Positions 9,222 through 18,062 of a stretch of 64,000 nucleotides of DNA are shown in pieces (within the stretch, counting starts at the first letter, position 1; every line of letters starts with the position of its first letter). Made by a program: the position numbers and the translations under genes. The notes beneath the pieces are model-generated. The model was not told the origin of the DNA and searched no databases. It saw nothing but the letters and a program-made list of their open reading frames with translations. Source of the stretch: Flexivirga endophytica (GTDB lineage: Bacteria > Actinomycetota > Actinomycetes > Actinomycetales > Dermatophilaceae). The stretch spans positions 620,001 to 684,000 of the forward strand of contig NZ_BMHI01000004.1 in NCBI RefSeq assembly GCF_014640635.1, written 5' to 3'.

Positions 9222-9454
9222 GGCGTCCTACCCAGGGACGCGACTCCTCCAACAGGCACGGGCGACACATTAACGGTCCCGCCTCAGCGGTTCTCGCCGC
9301 GGTGAGCGTGCCTCGTCCCCAGCAGGCTGCCTGTCGGTTACGGTGGACGCTGCGGCCCGTCTCACCACAGGTATCGTGGAGAGGCTGCACGGACACCAGG
9401 ACGACCGTCACAGGGGCCTGCAGCATTCGACGTTTATCCAGGAGTACGAACACA

Positions 9455-10741
9455 GTGAATGCGACAACATCGATCCGTCGGTGGGTCGCCCAGCGACTGC
9501 TGTCAACTGCCGCAGCAGGCCGCTCATCGGGGTTGGCAGGTCTGAAGGTTCTTCCCAAGAAGCTGACGATGCCGTTACGACGCAACGGCATCGATCCGCT
9601 CCCCGAGCTAGGGCGACTACGCGATCAGGACCCGGTGCACAAGATGCGCCGGGTTTTCGGCATCAATGTGTGGCTGGTCAGCGGCTACCACGAGGCGAAG
9701 GCCGTGCTCGCCGACACCAAGAGCTACAGCACCGACATCCGACCGATGCTCGGCATGGACAGCGACGTCACGATCGGCGGCCTCGGCTTCACCGACCCGC
9801 CCGAGCACAGCCGGCTGCGCAAGATCCTGACCCCCGAATTCACCATCCGGCGACTCGCCAGGTTGCAGCCGGTCATCGACCGGATCGTCGCGGAGCGACT
9901 GGACGCGATGGAGGCAGCCGGTCCGGTCGTCGACCTGGTCGAGGAGTTCGCCTTCCCCATCCCCTTCCTGATCATTTGCGAGCTGCTCGGCCTGCCGGTC
10001 GAGGACCGGGAGCACTTCCGCAAGCTCGGACATGCCCGGTTCGACATCACCGAGGGCGGCGTCGGCGTGTTCGGCGCGATGAGCGAGTCGCGTGCGTTCC
10101 TGCAGGAGGCCGTCAGCCGCCAGCGCATCAACCCCGGTGACGGCCTCATCGGGCAGATCATCCGCGAGCTGGGCGACGACGTCAGCGATGAGGACCTCGG
10201 CGGCCTCGCCGACGGTGTTTTCACCGGTGGCTACGAGACGAGCGCCAGCATGCTGTCGCTGGGCACCCTTGCCCTGCTGCGTGATCCGGAGAGTTACGCC
10301 CGCGCCGGACAGCGCGAGCACGTCGACGCGGTGGTGGCCGAACTGGTGCGCTACCTGTCCGTCGTGCAGATCACCTTCCCCCGTTTCGTGAAGCACGACA
10401 TGGAGCTCTACGGCAAGCAGATCAAGAAGGGCGACGTGCTCGTCGTCTCGTTGTCCGGTGCCAACCGCGACAAGGCCTTCGGCGACGAGCCCGAGACCGT
10501 CGACTCGCATGCGGATCGTCCGTCGCACCTGGGGTTCGGCCACGGCTTCCACCGGTGCGTGGGTGCCGAACTCGCCCGCATGGAGTTGCGCTCGGCGTTC
10601 CTCGGGTTGGTCGAGCGATTCCCGCACCTCGAGCTCGCCATACCGCCTGAGCAGTTGACGTTCCGCGACCTGTCGATCGTGTATGGCGTGGACTCGCTCC
10701 CGGTCCGGCTAGAGCCCCAGAGCAGCCGCGACGTCGCATGA
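9455..10741 (+). CDS. Cytochrome P450
   Basis: A 428-residue soluble P450. Heme-binding signature FGHGFHRCVG with the cysteine ligand, I-helix GGYETSAS with the oxygen-activation Thr, and a bacterial-type N-terminus without a membrane anchor. The GTG at 9455 has AGGAG 10 nt upstream; the open frame extends to 9302 but that part has no family resemblance. It probably hydroxylates a small hydrophobic compound using ferredoxin; no ferredoxin or reductase gene adjoins. A glycosyltransferase follows after 37 bp, so the two may act on one product, but that is speculative. Confidence 0.85.
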   Translation: MNATTSIRRWVAQRLLSTAAAGRSSGLAGLKVLPKKLTMPLRRNGIDPLPELGRLRDQDPVHKMRRVFGINVWLVSGYHEAKAVLADTKSYSTDIRPMLGMDSDVTIGGLGFTDPPEHSRLRKILTPEFTIRRLARLQPVIDRIVAERLDAMEAAGPVVDLVEEFAFPIPFLIICELLGLPVEDREHFRKLGHARFDITEGGVGVFGAMSESRAFLQEAVSRQRINPGDGLIGQIIRELGDDVSDEDLGGLADGVFTGGYETSASMLSLGTLALLRDPESYARAGQREHVDAVVAELVRYLSVVQITFPRFVKHDMELYGKQIKKGDVLVVSLSGANRDKAFGDEPETVDSHADRPSHLGFGHGFHRCVGAELARMELRSAFLGLVERFPHLELAIPPEQLTFRDLSIVYGVDSLPVRLEPQSSRDVA

Positions 10742-10778
10742 GGTCTCCGGAACTGCTCGACACTGCACTGGATCGTGC

Positions 10779-11924
10779 ATGAGGATCATCCATGTCGCTG
10801 ACTCCTACTCTCCCGATGTCGGTGGCATCGAGCGTCAGGTCGAGGCGCTGGCGCTCGCCCAGCGCGCCGACGGGCACGACGTTTCGATCATCACCGCGGT
10901 CAACAAGGACGGCGCCGAGGACGGTGGACTCGACGTTCACCGCGGGCTGCGCACCCGGTGGCTGACCATCGCGTTCCCCTCGCTGAACCACTCGATGGTC
11001 GCCGAGGTGCTCGACCGGGGTGACGTGGACGTCGTGCATGCGCACTTCACGGTCGCCTCCCCTATCGCGATCTATGTCGCCCGCGCCGCGAGCAGGCGGG
11101 GCATCCCGGTCGCGGTCACGGTCCACTCGGTGTGGTGGAAGGTCGCGGCGGCGCACCGTTTCGTGAGCAGTGTCTTCTTCGGCCCGTCGCTGATGCGGGT
11201 CGTCTACTCCGGCGTGAGCACGATGATCGCCCGGCACATCAAGCGCGTCTATCCACGCTGCGGCGACGTCTCGGTGGTCCCCAACCTGGTCGACACGCAA
11301 TGGTGGGCCCCGGCCGCACCGTCGATGCACCGTGCCGGCGACCCGGACTTCCGGGTCGTGCTGGTGGGCCGGCTGAAGAAGCGCAAGCACATCGACGAGT
11401 TCATCGAGGTGATGTCCCGCGTCAAGGCGAAGGTTCCCGCGGGCGCGACCGTCTCCGTCTCCATCGTCGGTGCGGGGCCACGACGCGACGACCTCGAGCA
11501 ACAGATCGAAGCGCTCGGCTTGAGTGACTGGGTGCACCTGCTCGGTCTCCAGACGCCGGAGCAGATCCGGGACCTGCTGCACGAGTCCGACCTGTTCGTC
11601 GCACCGTCCCGCCAGGAGGCCTTCGGGATCGCCGCACTGGAAGCCCGCAGTGCGGGCGTCCCCGTGCTGGGCTACAACTTCACCGGGCTGGCTGATTTCG
11701 TGCAGAGCGGTGTCGAGGGCCTGCTCGTCGACGACGCCGACGACATGGTGGATTCGTTGGCGAAACTACTGGTCGACGCGGAGCGGGTCGAACAACTCAA
11801 AGCCTCCACCCGAGCTCGGCGTCCGGCCGTTACTCACGATGACGCGATGCTTGCGACATACGAGTTCTATGCACGCGCCCGACGCGAATTGCGAGGGCGT
11901 TCGGCACGCACGCGGCGGCGCTGA
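10779..11924 (+). CDS. Glycosyltransferase family 4
   Basis: A 381-residue GT-B glycosyltransferase: N-terminal acceptor domain starting MRIIHVADSYSPDVGGIERQV, linker with VVPNLVDT, and donor-binding domain with VLVGRLKKRKHIDEFIE and the conserved E-x7-E element in VAPSRQEAFGIAALEARSAGVPVLG. These enzymes are retaining and use a sugar nucleotide to extend glycolipids or polysaccharides. The ATG at 10779 lacks a clear Shine-Dalgarno. Donor and acceptor cannot be told from the sequence. Confidence 0.82.
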   Translation: MRIIHVADSYSPDVGGIERQVEALALAQRADGHDVSIITAVNKDGAEDGGLDVHRGLRTRWLTIAFPSLNHSMVAEVLDRGDVDVVHAHFTVASPIAIYVARAASRRGIPVAVTVHSVWWKVAAAHRFVSSVFFGPSLMRVVYSGVSTMIARHIKRVYPRCGDVSVVPNLVDTQWWAPAAPSMHRAGDPDFRVVLVGRLKKRKHIDEFIEVMSRVKAKVPAGATVSVSIVGAGPRRDDLEQQIEALGLSDWVHLLGLQTPEQIRDLLHESDLFVAPSRQEAFGIAALEARSAGVPVLGYNFTGLADFVQSGVEGLLVDDADDMVDSLAKLLVDAERVEQLKASTRARRPAVTHDDAMLATYEFYARARRELRGRSARTRRR

Positions 11925-12156
11925 TCTCGACGCCGACGAGGCCGCCAATTGCACAACCGCAATGCGACCCGGTCGCGTGAATTCCCTGATGCGCGCGAGA
12001 CTATAGCGTGTTCGCGGTGCGCTCACGGGGTTCCGGGACGGTTCGATTTCGGTGAATCAGGATGGGTTCACGGACCACCCCATTTCGGCTAACTTGCTGG
12101 GCATATGCGAAATCCGCACCGTGCTCGCAAGGCGCACGCTGGAATGGAGTAATCAC
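11925..12156. other. 232-bp intergenic region
   Basis: AT content is visibly higher than in the flanking genes, as expected for a promoter region ahead of the channel gene. GGAG lies just before the ATG at 12157. I see no RNA gene, long inverted repeat or convincing small gene here. Confidence 0.4.
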
Positions 12157-13446
12157 ATGGAGTTGAGCGACTTTCATTGGTCCGACATCATCACGAAAGT
12201 TGTCGCGGCCATCGTCATTCTGGTCATTACCTGGCTATTGGCGAAGTTCGCCAAGAAGATTCTTGCCAAGCAATTCACCAAGATCAAGGCGCTGAACCGG
12301 CAGGACGGCACTGGTGATTCGCTCGGCGAATCCCTGAGCACGATCGTCTCGCTGATCATCTGGGTATTCGGCTTGATGGCGGTGCTCAACCTGTTCCGGC
12401 TCAACCAGGTCACCGCACCGTTGCAGGACATGGTCAGCACTCTGTTGCACGCCCTGCCACAAGTGCTCGGTGCCGCGCTGGTCATGTTCATCGGCTTCGT
12501 GCTGGCGAAGATCGCACGCGAGCTTGTTGTCACCGCGCTGCAGGCCGCCAACGTCGACCGTTTCGCCGACAAGCTCGGCAGTTCCGCGAACCAGCAACTC
12601 CAGGAAGGCACGAACGGCGGACAGCACGAGGCACCCCAGCACCTGCAGGGTGACCAGCAGGGTCTCGGCCAGGCACACGCCCAGGCCCAGGCACAGCAGG
12701 GCGGCGCCGAGCCGATCAAGATCTCCACGATGGTTGGCCACCTCGTTTTCGCCGTCGTGTTGCTGGTAGTCGCGATTTCCGCACTGCAGATCCTCGGGAT
12801 CAAGTCGATCTCCGACCCGGCATCCCACATGTTGAAGCTGATCCTCGACACCCTCCCGCTGATCATCGGCGCGGGCATCCTGCTCGCGATCGGTGGCGTG
12901 ATCGCCAAGTTCGCCGGCAACCTGCTGGAGAACCTGCTGCGCGGTATGAACCTCGACCGGGCCGTCAGCAACCTTGGTGTGGAGACCGAGAACATCGACA
13001 TCGCCAAGACGCTGGCGAAGATCGCTCAGATCGCGATCGTGCTGTTCTTCGCGGTTGCGGCGGCGAACGTGCTGCACATCCCGCAGATGACCGAGATCCT
13101 CAACACCGTGCTCAACATCGGTGGCCGGGTCCTGTTCGGCGCGGCCATCATCGTGGCCGGTGTCTTCGTCGCCGGACTGCTGGCGAAGATGGTCACCGGA
13201 CGAACGGGCGAGATCGTCAAGATCGCGACGATCGTGCTCTTCGCCGCCATCGGCCTGCGCTACATGGGCCTGGCCAACTCCGTCATCAACCTCGCGTTCG
13301 GCGCGGTCGTCGTCGGCGGTGCTGCCGCGGCGGCCCTCGCGTTCGGCCTCGGTGGCCGGGATGCGGCCGCGCGCCAGTTGGAGAAGATGCAGCGGCAGGC
13401 CGACTCTGCGCCGAAGCAGTCGTCCAGTCCCGATCAGGGGGTGTAG
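12157..13446 (+). CDS. Mechanosensitive-channel-like membrane protein with conserved TM-helix repeats
   Basis: A 429-residue membrane protein with three repeats of a paired-helix unit (near residues 13-50, 65-130, 195-290) of the type found in CmpX/MscS-related proteins. A hydrophilic Gln/Gly/His-rich insert at about 145-188 splits the repeats. The C-terminal tail is charged and Gln-rich. ATG 12157 was chosen (GGAG upstream, then a short amphipathic lead before TM1); the open frame upstream is not protein-like. It has no classical MscS beta domain, so gating and ion selectivity are not implied. A strong terminator follows. Confidence 0.72.
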   Translation: MELSDFHWSDIITKVVAAIVILVITWLLAKFAKKILAKQFTKIKALNRQDGTGDSLGESLSTIVSLIIWVFGLMAVLNLFRLNQVTAPLQDMVSTLLHALPQVLGAALVMFIGFVLAKIARELVVTALQAANVDRFADKLGSSANQQLQEGTNGGQHEAPQHLQGDQQGLGQAHAQAQAQQGGAEPIKISTMVGHLVFAVVLLVVAISALQILGIKSISDPASHMLKLILDTLPLIIGAGILLAIGGVIAKFAGNLLENLLRGMNLDRAVSNLGVETENIDIAKTLAKIAQIAIVLFFAVAAANVLHIPQMTEILNTVLNIGGRVLFGAAIIVAGVFVAGLLAKMVTGRTGEIVKIATIVLFAAIGLRYMGLANSVINLAFGAVVVGGAAAAALAFGLGGRDAAARQLEKMQRQADSAPKQSSSPDQGV

Positions 13447-13466
13447 GCCGCACGCGCCATACCCAC

Positions 13467-13498
13467 GAGAAGCCCGGCGGTGCTCCGCCGGGCTTCTC
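13467..13498 (+). terminator. Rho-independent-type terminator
   Basis: A perfect 14-bp stem, GAGAAGCCCGGCGG (13467-13480) with CCGCCGGGCTTCTC (13485-13498), and a TGCT tetraloop. It sits 20 bp after the channel gene. No long U-tract, which is normal for high-GC actinobacteria. Confidence 0.88.
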
Positions 13499-13580
13499 CC
13501 CTGTCGGCTGCAGGCTAGGCTGAAGGGCCCGATCAGGTCGAGTGCCGCGGTTCGGCGGCTCCGGCCGGAGAGGAGCGCCG

Positions 13581-15545
13581 ATGTCGCTCAACGCCGCACA
13601 GAAGCTCATTCGTGACCACCTGCTGGACGGTGATCTCACGCCAGGCGCTGAGATCGCGTTGCGGGTGGACCAGGCACTCGTGCAGGACGCCACCGGCACG
13701 ATGGTGATGCTCGAGTTGGAAGCACTGGACCTCGACCGGGTGCAGACCGAGGTGGCCGTCCAGTATGTCGATCACAACCTGCTGCAGGAGGACGAGCGCA
13801 ACCCGGACGATCACGCGTTCCTGCGCTCCGCGGCGCAGCGCTTCGGGTTGTGGTTCTCCGGGCCGGGTAACGGGGTGTCGCACCCGACCCACCAGCAGCG
13901 GTTCGGCAGGCCCGGGGCCACGCTCGCCGGCTCCGACTCACACACCTGCGCGGCCGGCGCCATCGGCATGCTCGCCGTCGGCGTCGGTGGTCTCGACGTG
14001 GCAATGGCCCTGGCGGGAGAGCCGCTCTATCTGCGGATGCCCCAGGTCTGGGGCGTCGAACTGACCGGCGAATTGCCGGACTGGGTGTCGGCCAAGGACG
14101 TGGTCCTGGAGATGCTGCGCCGGCACGGAGTGAAGGGCGGCGTCAACCGGATCATCGAATATCACGGTCCTGGACTGGCCGGGCTGACCGCGATGGATCG
14201 TCACGTCATCGCCAACATGGGTGCCGAACTCGGGGCAACCGCAACGGTTTTCCCGTCCGACGACGAGGTGCGCCGGTTCCTTGCCAGCGAGGACCGCGAG
14301 GTCGACTGGCAGGAGCTGCTGGCCGACGACGGGGCGTCATACGACCTCGAGGAGCAGATCAACCTGTCGTCGCTGGAGCCGCTGATCGCCAAGCCCTCCT
14401 CCCCCGGCAACGTCGTGCCGGTCCGCGAGGTCGCGGGCGAGCCGGTGTCCCAGGTCGTGGTCGGGTCCTCGGCGAATCCCGGCCTGCGTGACTTCGCGGT
14501 CGTCGCGGAGACGCTGCGTGGCCGGTATGCCGACCGCGGGGTGTCCGTCGACATCAACCCGACGTCGCGGGAGATCCTGCAGGATCTGACCAAGGGCGGT
14601 TGGCTCTTCGACCTGATCAGCGCAGGGGCACGGGTTCACCAGTCCGGATGTCTGGGCTGCATCGGGATGGGCCAAGCGCCGGCGACCGGTCGCAACAGCC
14701 TGCGCACGATGCCGCGCAACTTCCCGGGGCGGTCGGGCAGCCAGGAGGACTCGGTCTGGCTGTGTTCCCCGGAGACGGCCGCGGCGGCGGCGCTGACCGG
14801 GGTGATCACCGACCCGCGACAGCTCACCGAGGAGCACGGGATCGCGTACTCGCGACCGAAGTTGCCCGAGCATGCCAGCGTCAACACCGCGATGCTCGTG
14901 GAGCCGCTGCCGCTCGAGGAAGCGCGCAAGGTCGAACTCGTCAAGGGCCCGAACATCTCCGCGCTGCCCGACTTCGATGGGCTGCCGGACCGGGTCGAGG
15001 CACAGGTGGGCCTCGTTGTCGGGGACAACGTCTCCACCGACGAGATCCTGCCGGCTGGTGCCAAGGTGCTGCCCTACCGGAGCAACATCCTCAAGATCTC
15101 CGAATTCGTCTACAACGCGGTCGACCCGGAGTATGTCGAGCGGGCCACCGCACTGCGGGACGAGGGGGGCCACATCATCGTCGGCGGCGAGAACTACGGA
15201 CAGGGATCGTCCCGTGAGCACGCGGTGATTGCGCCGCGCTACCTCGGGTTGCGCGTCGTGATCGCCAAGTCGTTCGCCCGGATCCACTGGCAGAACCTCG
15301 CCAACTTCGGGATCCTCGCGCTGGAGTTCGACAAGACCGAGGACTACGACGACATCCGACTGGGTGACACGCTGGCCCTCGATGGCCTGCACGCCACGCT
15401 GCCGCAGGGCGACACGGTGGAGGCCACCAACTCGCGAAGCGAGGCGTCATACACGCTGCGTCACCGATTGTCGCCGCGCCAGGTCGACATGGTGCTGGAA
15501 GGTGGCCGGATTCCGTTGCTGCGCAAGCAGATCGATGTTGACTGA
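13581..15545 (+). CDS. Aconitase/homoaconitase-family hydratase, short (Aquifex-type) form
   Basis: A 654-residue one-chain aconitase-superfamily protein with an N-terminal Fe-S catalytic part and a C-terminal swivel domain (from about 470; GGENYGQGSSREHA substrate loop). SDSHT is present. The cluster-binding C-x2-C is C357/C360 (SGCLGCIGMG), but the usual first ligand in VGSCTN is Ser297 here (VGSSAN). It is shorter than the normal 890-930-residue actinobacterial aconitase. ATG 13581 follows GAGAGGAG. The next gene overlaps its end by 11 bp. The likely reaction is citrate/isocitrate or a related hydroxyacid dehydration-hydration; substrate and cluster state are uncertain. Confidence 0.8.
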   Translation: MSLNAAQKLIRDHLLDGDLTPGAEIALRVDQALVQDATGTMVMLELEALDLDRVQTEVAVQYVDHNLLQEDERNPDDHAFLRSAAQRFGLWFSGPGNGVSHPTHQQRFGRPGATLAGSDSHTCAAGAIGMLAVGVGGLDVAMALAGEPLYLRMPQVWGVELTGELPDWVSAKDVVLEMLRRHGVKGGVNRIIEYHGPGLAGLTAMDRHVIANMGAELGATATVFPSDDEVRRFLASEDREVDWQELLADDGASYDLEEQINLSSLEPLIAKPSSPGNVVPVREVAGEPVSQVVVGSSANPGLRDFAVVAETLRGRYADRGVSVDINPTSREILQDLTKGGWLFDLISAGARVHQSGCLGCIGMGQAPATGRNSLRTMPRNFPGRSGSQEDSVWLCSPETAAAAALTGVITDPRQLTEEHGIAYSRPKLPEHASVNTAMLVEPLPLEEARKVELVKGPNISALPDFDGLPDRVEAQVGLVVGDNVSTDEILPAGAKVLPYRSNILKISEFVYNAVDPEYVERATALRDEGGHIIVGGENYGQGSSREHAVIAPRYLGLRVVIAKSFARIHWQNLANFGILALEFDKTEDYDDIRLGDTLALDGLHATLPQGDTVEATNSRSEASYTLRHRLSPRQVDMVLEGGRIPLLRKQIDVD

Positions 15546-16140
15546 CGTCCGCGACATACTCCGTGAGCACGGAACGACGTATGCCGCCGAGGCCGGCATT
15601 ACGCTGCGGGACAAGCCGGCGCCGCTCTTCCAACTGCTCGTGCTGTGCCTGCTGTTCTCGGCGCCGATCAGTGCGGGGGTGGCGGCTGCGAGCGCCCGAG
15701 AGCTCTTCCGGGAAGGCTGGCGGACGCCCCGGCGGATGCGGGAGGGGTCGACGTGGCAGCAGCGAGTCGACGCGCTCGGTCGGGGCGGTTATAGGCGGTA
15801 TGACGAGAGCACTGCTCGCTATCTGGAGCAGCTGTGCGACCGACTGCTCGAGGACTACCGCGGCGACCTGCGCCGGCTGCGCGATGAGGCGGGTGGCGAC
15901 CCTCGCCTGATCCGGCGGACGCTGCAGCAGTTCGACCGGATCGGTCCGACCGGCGCGGACATCTTCTGCCGCGAGGCGCAGGCCGTGTGGCCGAGCCTGC
16001 GGCCGTACTTCGACAGACGCGCCCTCGAGGGCGCGAAAACCGTTGGGCTGCCGGCGGATCCAGACGAGCTGGCCGCGCAGGTCGCACCCGACGAGGTCGC
16101 CAGGCTTGCTGCGGCGCTCGTGCGTGTGGATCTCGGCTGA
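15535..16140 (+). CDS. HhH-GPD superfamily protein, endonuclease III-like without Fe-S cysteines
   Basis: A 201-residue all-helical protein with an HhH-type segment QFDRIGPTGADIFCREAQ (about 133-150) and the N-terminal LLVLCLLFSAPISAGVAAASA helix pattern of Nth/AlkA-like DNA glycosylases. The C-terminal four-cysteine Fe-S motif of Nth is absent and no Lys-Gly-x-Gly-x-Ala hairpin is obvious. It overlaps the aconitase-like gene by 11 bp, so the two are co-transcribed. A DNA-repair role is suggested by fold only. Confidence 0.6.
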   Translation: MLTDVRDILREHGTTYAAEAGITLRDKPAPLFQLLVLCLLFSAPISAGVAAASARELFREGWRTPRRMREGSTWQQRVDALGRGGYRRYDESTARYLEQLCDRLLEDYRGDLRRLRDEAGGDPRLIRRTLQQFDRIGPTGADIFCREAQAVWPSLRPYFDRRALEGAKTVGLPADPDELAAQVAPDEVARLAAALVRVDLG

Positions 16141-16147
16141 GTTGGAC

Positions 16148-16555
16148 CTACGGGGAGGAATTCAGTCGGGCCTCGTCGATCGTGGGCTCGAAGAGTTCGA
16201 CCGGGTTGCCGGAAGGGTCCTCGGCGATGGTCTGCCTGCCGCCGACGCCGTTGACGATGTCGTTGCGAAACCGCACACCGCCTGCGCGAAGCTCGGACAC
16301 AAGCCCCTCGAGGTCGTCCACCTCGATCGCGAAGCGGTTCCAGCCACCGGGGCTCGGCGTCGTGCCGTCTGCCATGGCCTGCCCGCCATCCGGCCCGCCG
16401 CCGGGAGCGGACAGGACGAGGCGCAGGTCGCCACGGGCGAGCATCGCGAAAGCCGGCGCCGGATGCATCACCTCGGTGAAACCGAGCCGGCCGGTGTAGA
16501 ACGCGATCGCCGCATCGACGTCGTGCACGATGTAGCGGACGCTCACTGTGGGCAT
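16148..16555 (-). CDS. VOC-family protein (glyoxalase/bleomycin-resistance fold)
   Basis: A 135-residue vicinal-oxygen-chelate protein with two beta-alpha-beta-beta-beta units (MPTVSVRYIVHDVDAAIAFYTGRLGF and WNRFAIEVDDLEGLVSELRAGG). The closing DPSGNPVELFEP is the usual metal-ligand strand. GGGAGG precedes ATG 16555. Possible roles are small-molecule binding, lyase or dioxygenase activity; the sequence does not decide. Confidence 0.75.
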   Translation of the reverse strand: MPTVSVRYIVHDVDAAIAFYTGRLGFTEVMHPAPAFAMLARGDLRLVLSAPGGGPDGGQAMADGTTPSPGGWNRFAIEVDDLEGLVSELRAGGVRFRNDIVNGVGGRQTIAEDPSGNPVELFEPTIDEARLNSSP

Positions 16556-16614
16556 GGGAACCTCCCGATCCGGGACTGTGCGACATTCCACGTTAGCGCC
16601 GATCCGAGACAGCC

Positions 16615-17367
16615 TCAGTCCCGAGCGCCGACGTCGTCCAACACCGTTAGAAGCACATGGGTTACGTCGTCCGCCGAGATAATTGTGTCGCGGTCGCCAC
16701 GACGTTGTCGGAGCGCTCGTGTGATGCCCGACAGCGAGGGGTCGCGAGCCAACGCCCACTGCCCGGCCTGCGGCTTCGAGCAGTACGTGCCCTCGGTGTC
16801 GAAATGCCAGATGCGGCATGCGGTCAGCACCATCAGCTCGGCGTGCTCGGCATCATCCGCGAGTGTGAGCCATCGTCCAAGCCAGAAGAGGCCACGATCC
16901 TTCACCCACCGAGCTGGAACCTGCCCGATCGCTCGATCGACGGGTATGCCGATCAGCGAACGACCCGAAGTCCGCGCCATCGACAGTTCGACCACGAGGT
17001 CCTCGTTCGCGGCCTTCGCACTCTCCACGTGGATCCCGTCCGAGTAGCGGGCGACCTCGAGCTCGGACGCGGGCGCACGGCTCGGCCTTCCTGCGGCGGT
17101 TGAGGTGACCACTATGAGGTCGACCGCCTTGGCCGCGCCCACTCTCGCGTTGTCGACCGCATCGACGATATGGTCGCGGTCGGTCGCGGACAGGCCGTCG
17201 GGTCCGGTGACGAGCATGAGGTCGATGTCATTGCGTCCCGGTTCGAAATCACCGAGCGTCAGGGAGCCGTGCAGGACTGCGGCATAAAGGTTCGGCCCCA
17301 GGATGGCGGCACAGGTCCTGGCGAGCCCACCCGCTGCGGTCTCGGTCTGCCGCGCCTTGTCGTCCAT
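16615..17367 (-). CDS. Aminoglycoside adenylyltransferase-like nucleotidyltransferase (AadA/DUF4111)
   Basis: A 250-residue protein with the nucleotidyltransferase signature HGSLTLGDFEPGRNDIDLMLV (about 33-53), giving the G-S-x(n)-D-x-D metal site, and a helical C-terminal domain with VPARWVKDRGLFWLGRWL typical of the AadA/DUF4111 group. ATG 17367 follows GGGAGG at a longish spacing. Relatives adenylylate streptomycin/spectinomycin, but chromosomal copies are often of unknown function. Resistance should not be assumed. Confidence 0.7.
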   Translation of the reverse strand: MDDKARQTETAAGGLARTCAAILGPNLYAAVLHGSLTLGDFEPGRNDIDLMLVTGPDGLSATDRDHIVDAVDNARVGAAKAVDLIVVTSTAAGRPSRAPASELEVARYSDGIHVESAKAANEDLVVELSMARTSGRSLIGIPVDRAIGQVPARWVKDRGLFWLGRWLTLADDAEHAELMVLTACRIWHFDTEGTYCSKPQAGQWALARDPSLSGITRALRQRRGDRDTIISADDVTHVLLTVLDDVGARD

Positions 17368-17453
17368 CAGGTCATCGTCCTCCCGCAGGCGGGTCTCCGA
17401 TCCGGGCACGCCGCCATCCGCCGTCCGGGTCGGCTCGCCTTGCAGCATGCAAA

Positions 17454-17954
17454 TCAGTAGAGGGTCCGCCTCTGGGTGTCGCCGACATGATGGCGCGGGC
17501 CGCGCAAGCGGTCGCGCGGTTGGCCGACGTTGTCGAGATTCAGTGGTGGCTGAAGCCGAAGGAGAACCGCGGTCTCGACGTCGCCAAGGACCACGGTCGC
17601 TGGCTTCACCCATGTCGCCTGCAAGAGTCGCCCATCCATCCATCGGCTCAAGCGCTCGTCGCCTGCTGTGTCGAGTGCATGGTTCGCGCTGGCGGAGGGT
17701 CTGGTCACGTTCCGCGGTACCGCCACAAGCTCGAGCTGATCAACGAGTAACGCGGCAAGGCTGCGGCGGACGGTTGAGGACCCAGTCTTGCCGGTTGCGA
17801 AATGGGTGCGGACGTCGCGGCCGTTCAGACTCTTCTCGGCCTTCCCGACGTACAGCGGCTGCGCCTCGAACGCAGGACCAATTCCGTCGATCCGCCGCGA
17901 GTAACGTCGGTGCGACCACGGTCCGCCGCGGTCCAGGACGTCGGCGCAAGTCAC
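17454..17954 (-). CDS. GIY-YIG-like nuclease-family protein
   Basis: A 166-residue protein. GTG 17954 has AAGGAG 6 nt upstream. The segment PLYVGKAEKSLNGRDVRTHF at about residues 35-54 matches the second half of the GIY-YIG fold (YVGK, then the catalytic Arg), followed by TGSSTVRRSLAALL and a conserved ERLSRWM helix (catalytic Glu region) and PPLNLDNV near the end. The first GIY half is weakly conserved. Function unknown. It is divergent from the HNH gene with 108 bp between. The open frame runs far upstream in antisense to that gene; that part is not protein-like. Confidence 0.65.
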   Translation of the reverse strand: MTCADVLDRGGPWSHRRYSRRIDGIGPAFEAQPLYVGKAEKSLNGRDVRTHFATGKTGSSTVRRSLAALLVDQLELVAVPRNVTRPSASANHALDTAGDERLSRWMDGRLLQATWVKPATVVLGDVETAVLLRLQPPLNLDNVGQPRDRLRGPRHHVGDTQRRTLY

Positions 17955-18062
17955 ATGGAACTCCTTGTGACTGTTGTGGTTTCGACTCAAAGAGTTGTCA
18001 GTGGTCACCTCTAGAATTGAACGCATCAGACACCGACGAGACAGGGTGGGAGGTGACCACCG

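Noticed and set aside
16615-17367. Streptomycin/spectinomycin resistance gene
   Set aside because: The fold fits AadA/DUF4111, but substrate residues cannot be judged by eye and there is no integron or transposon context, so resistance is not claimed.
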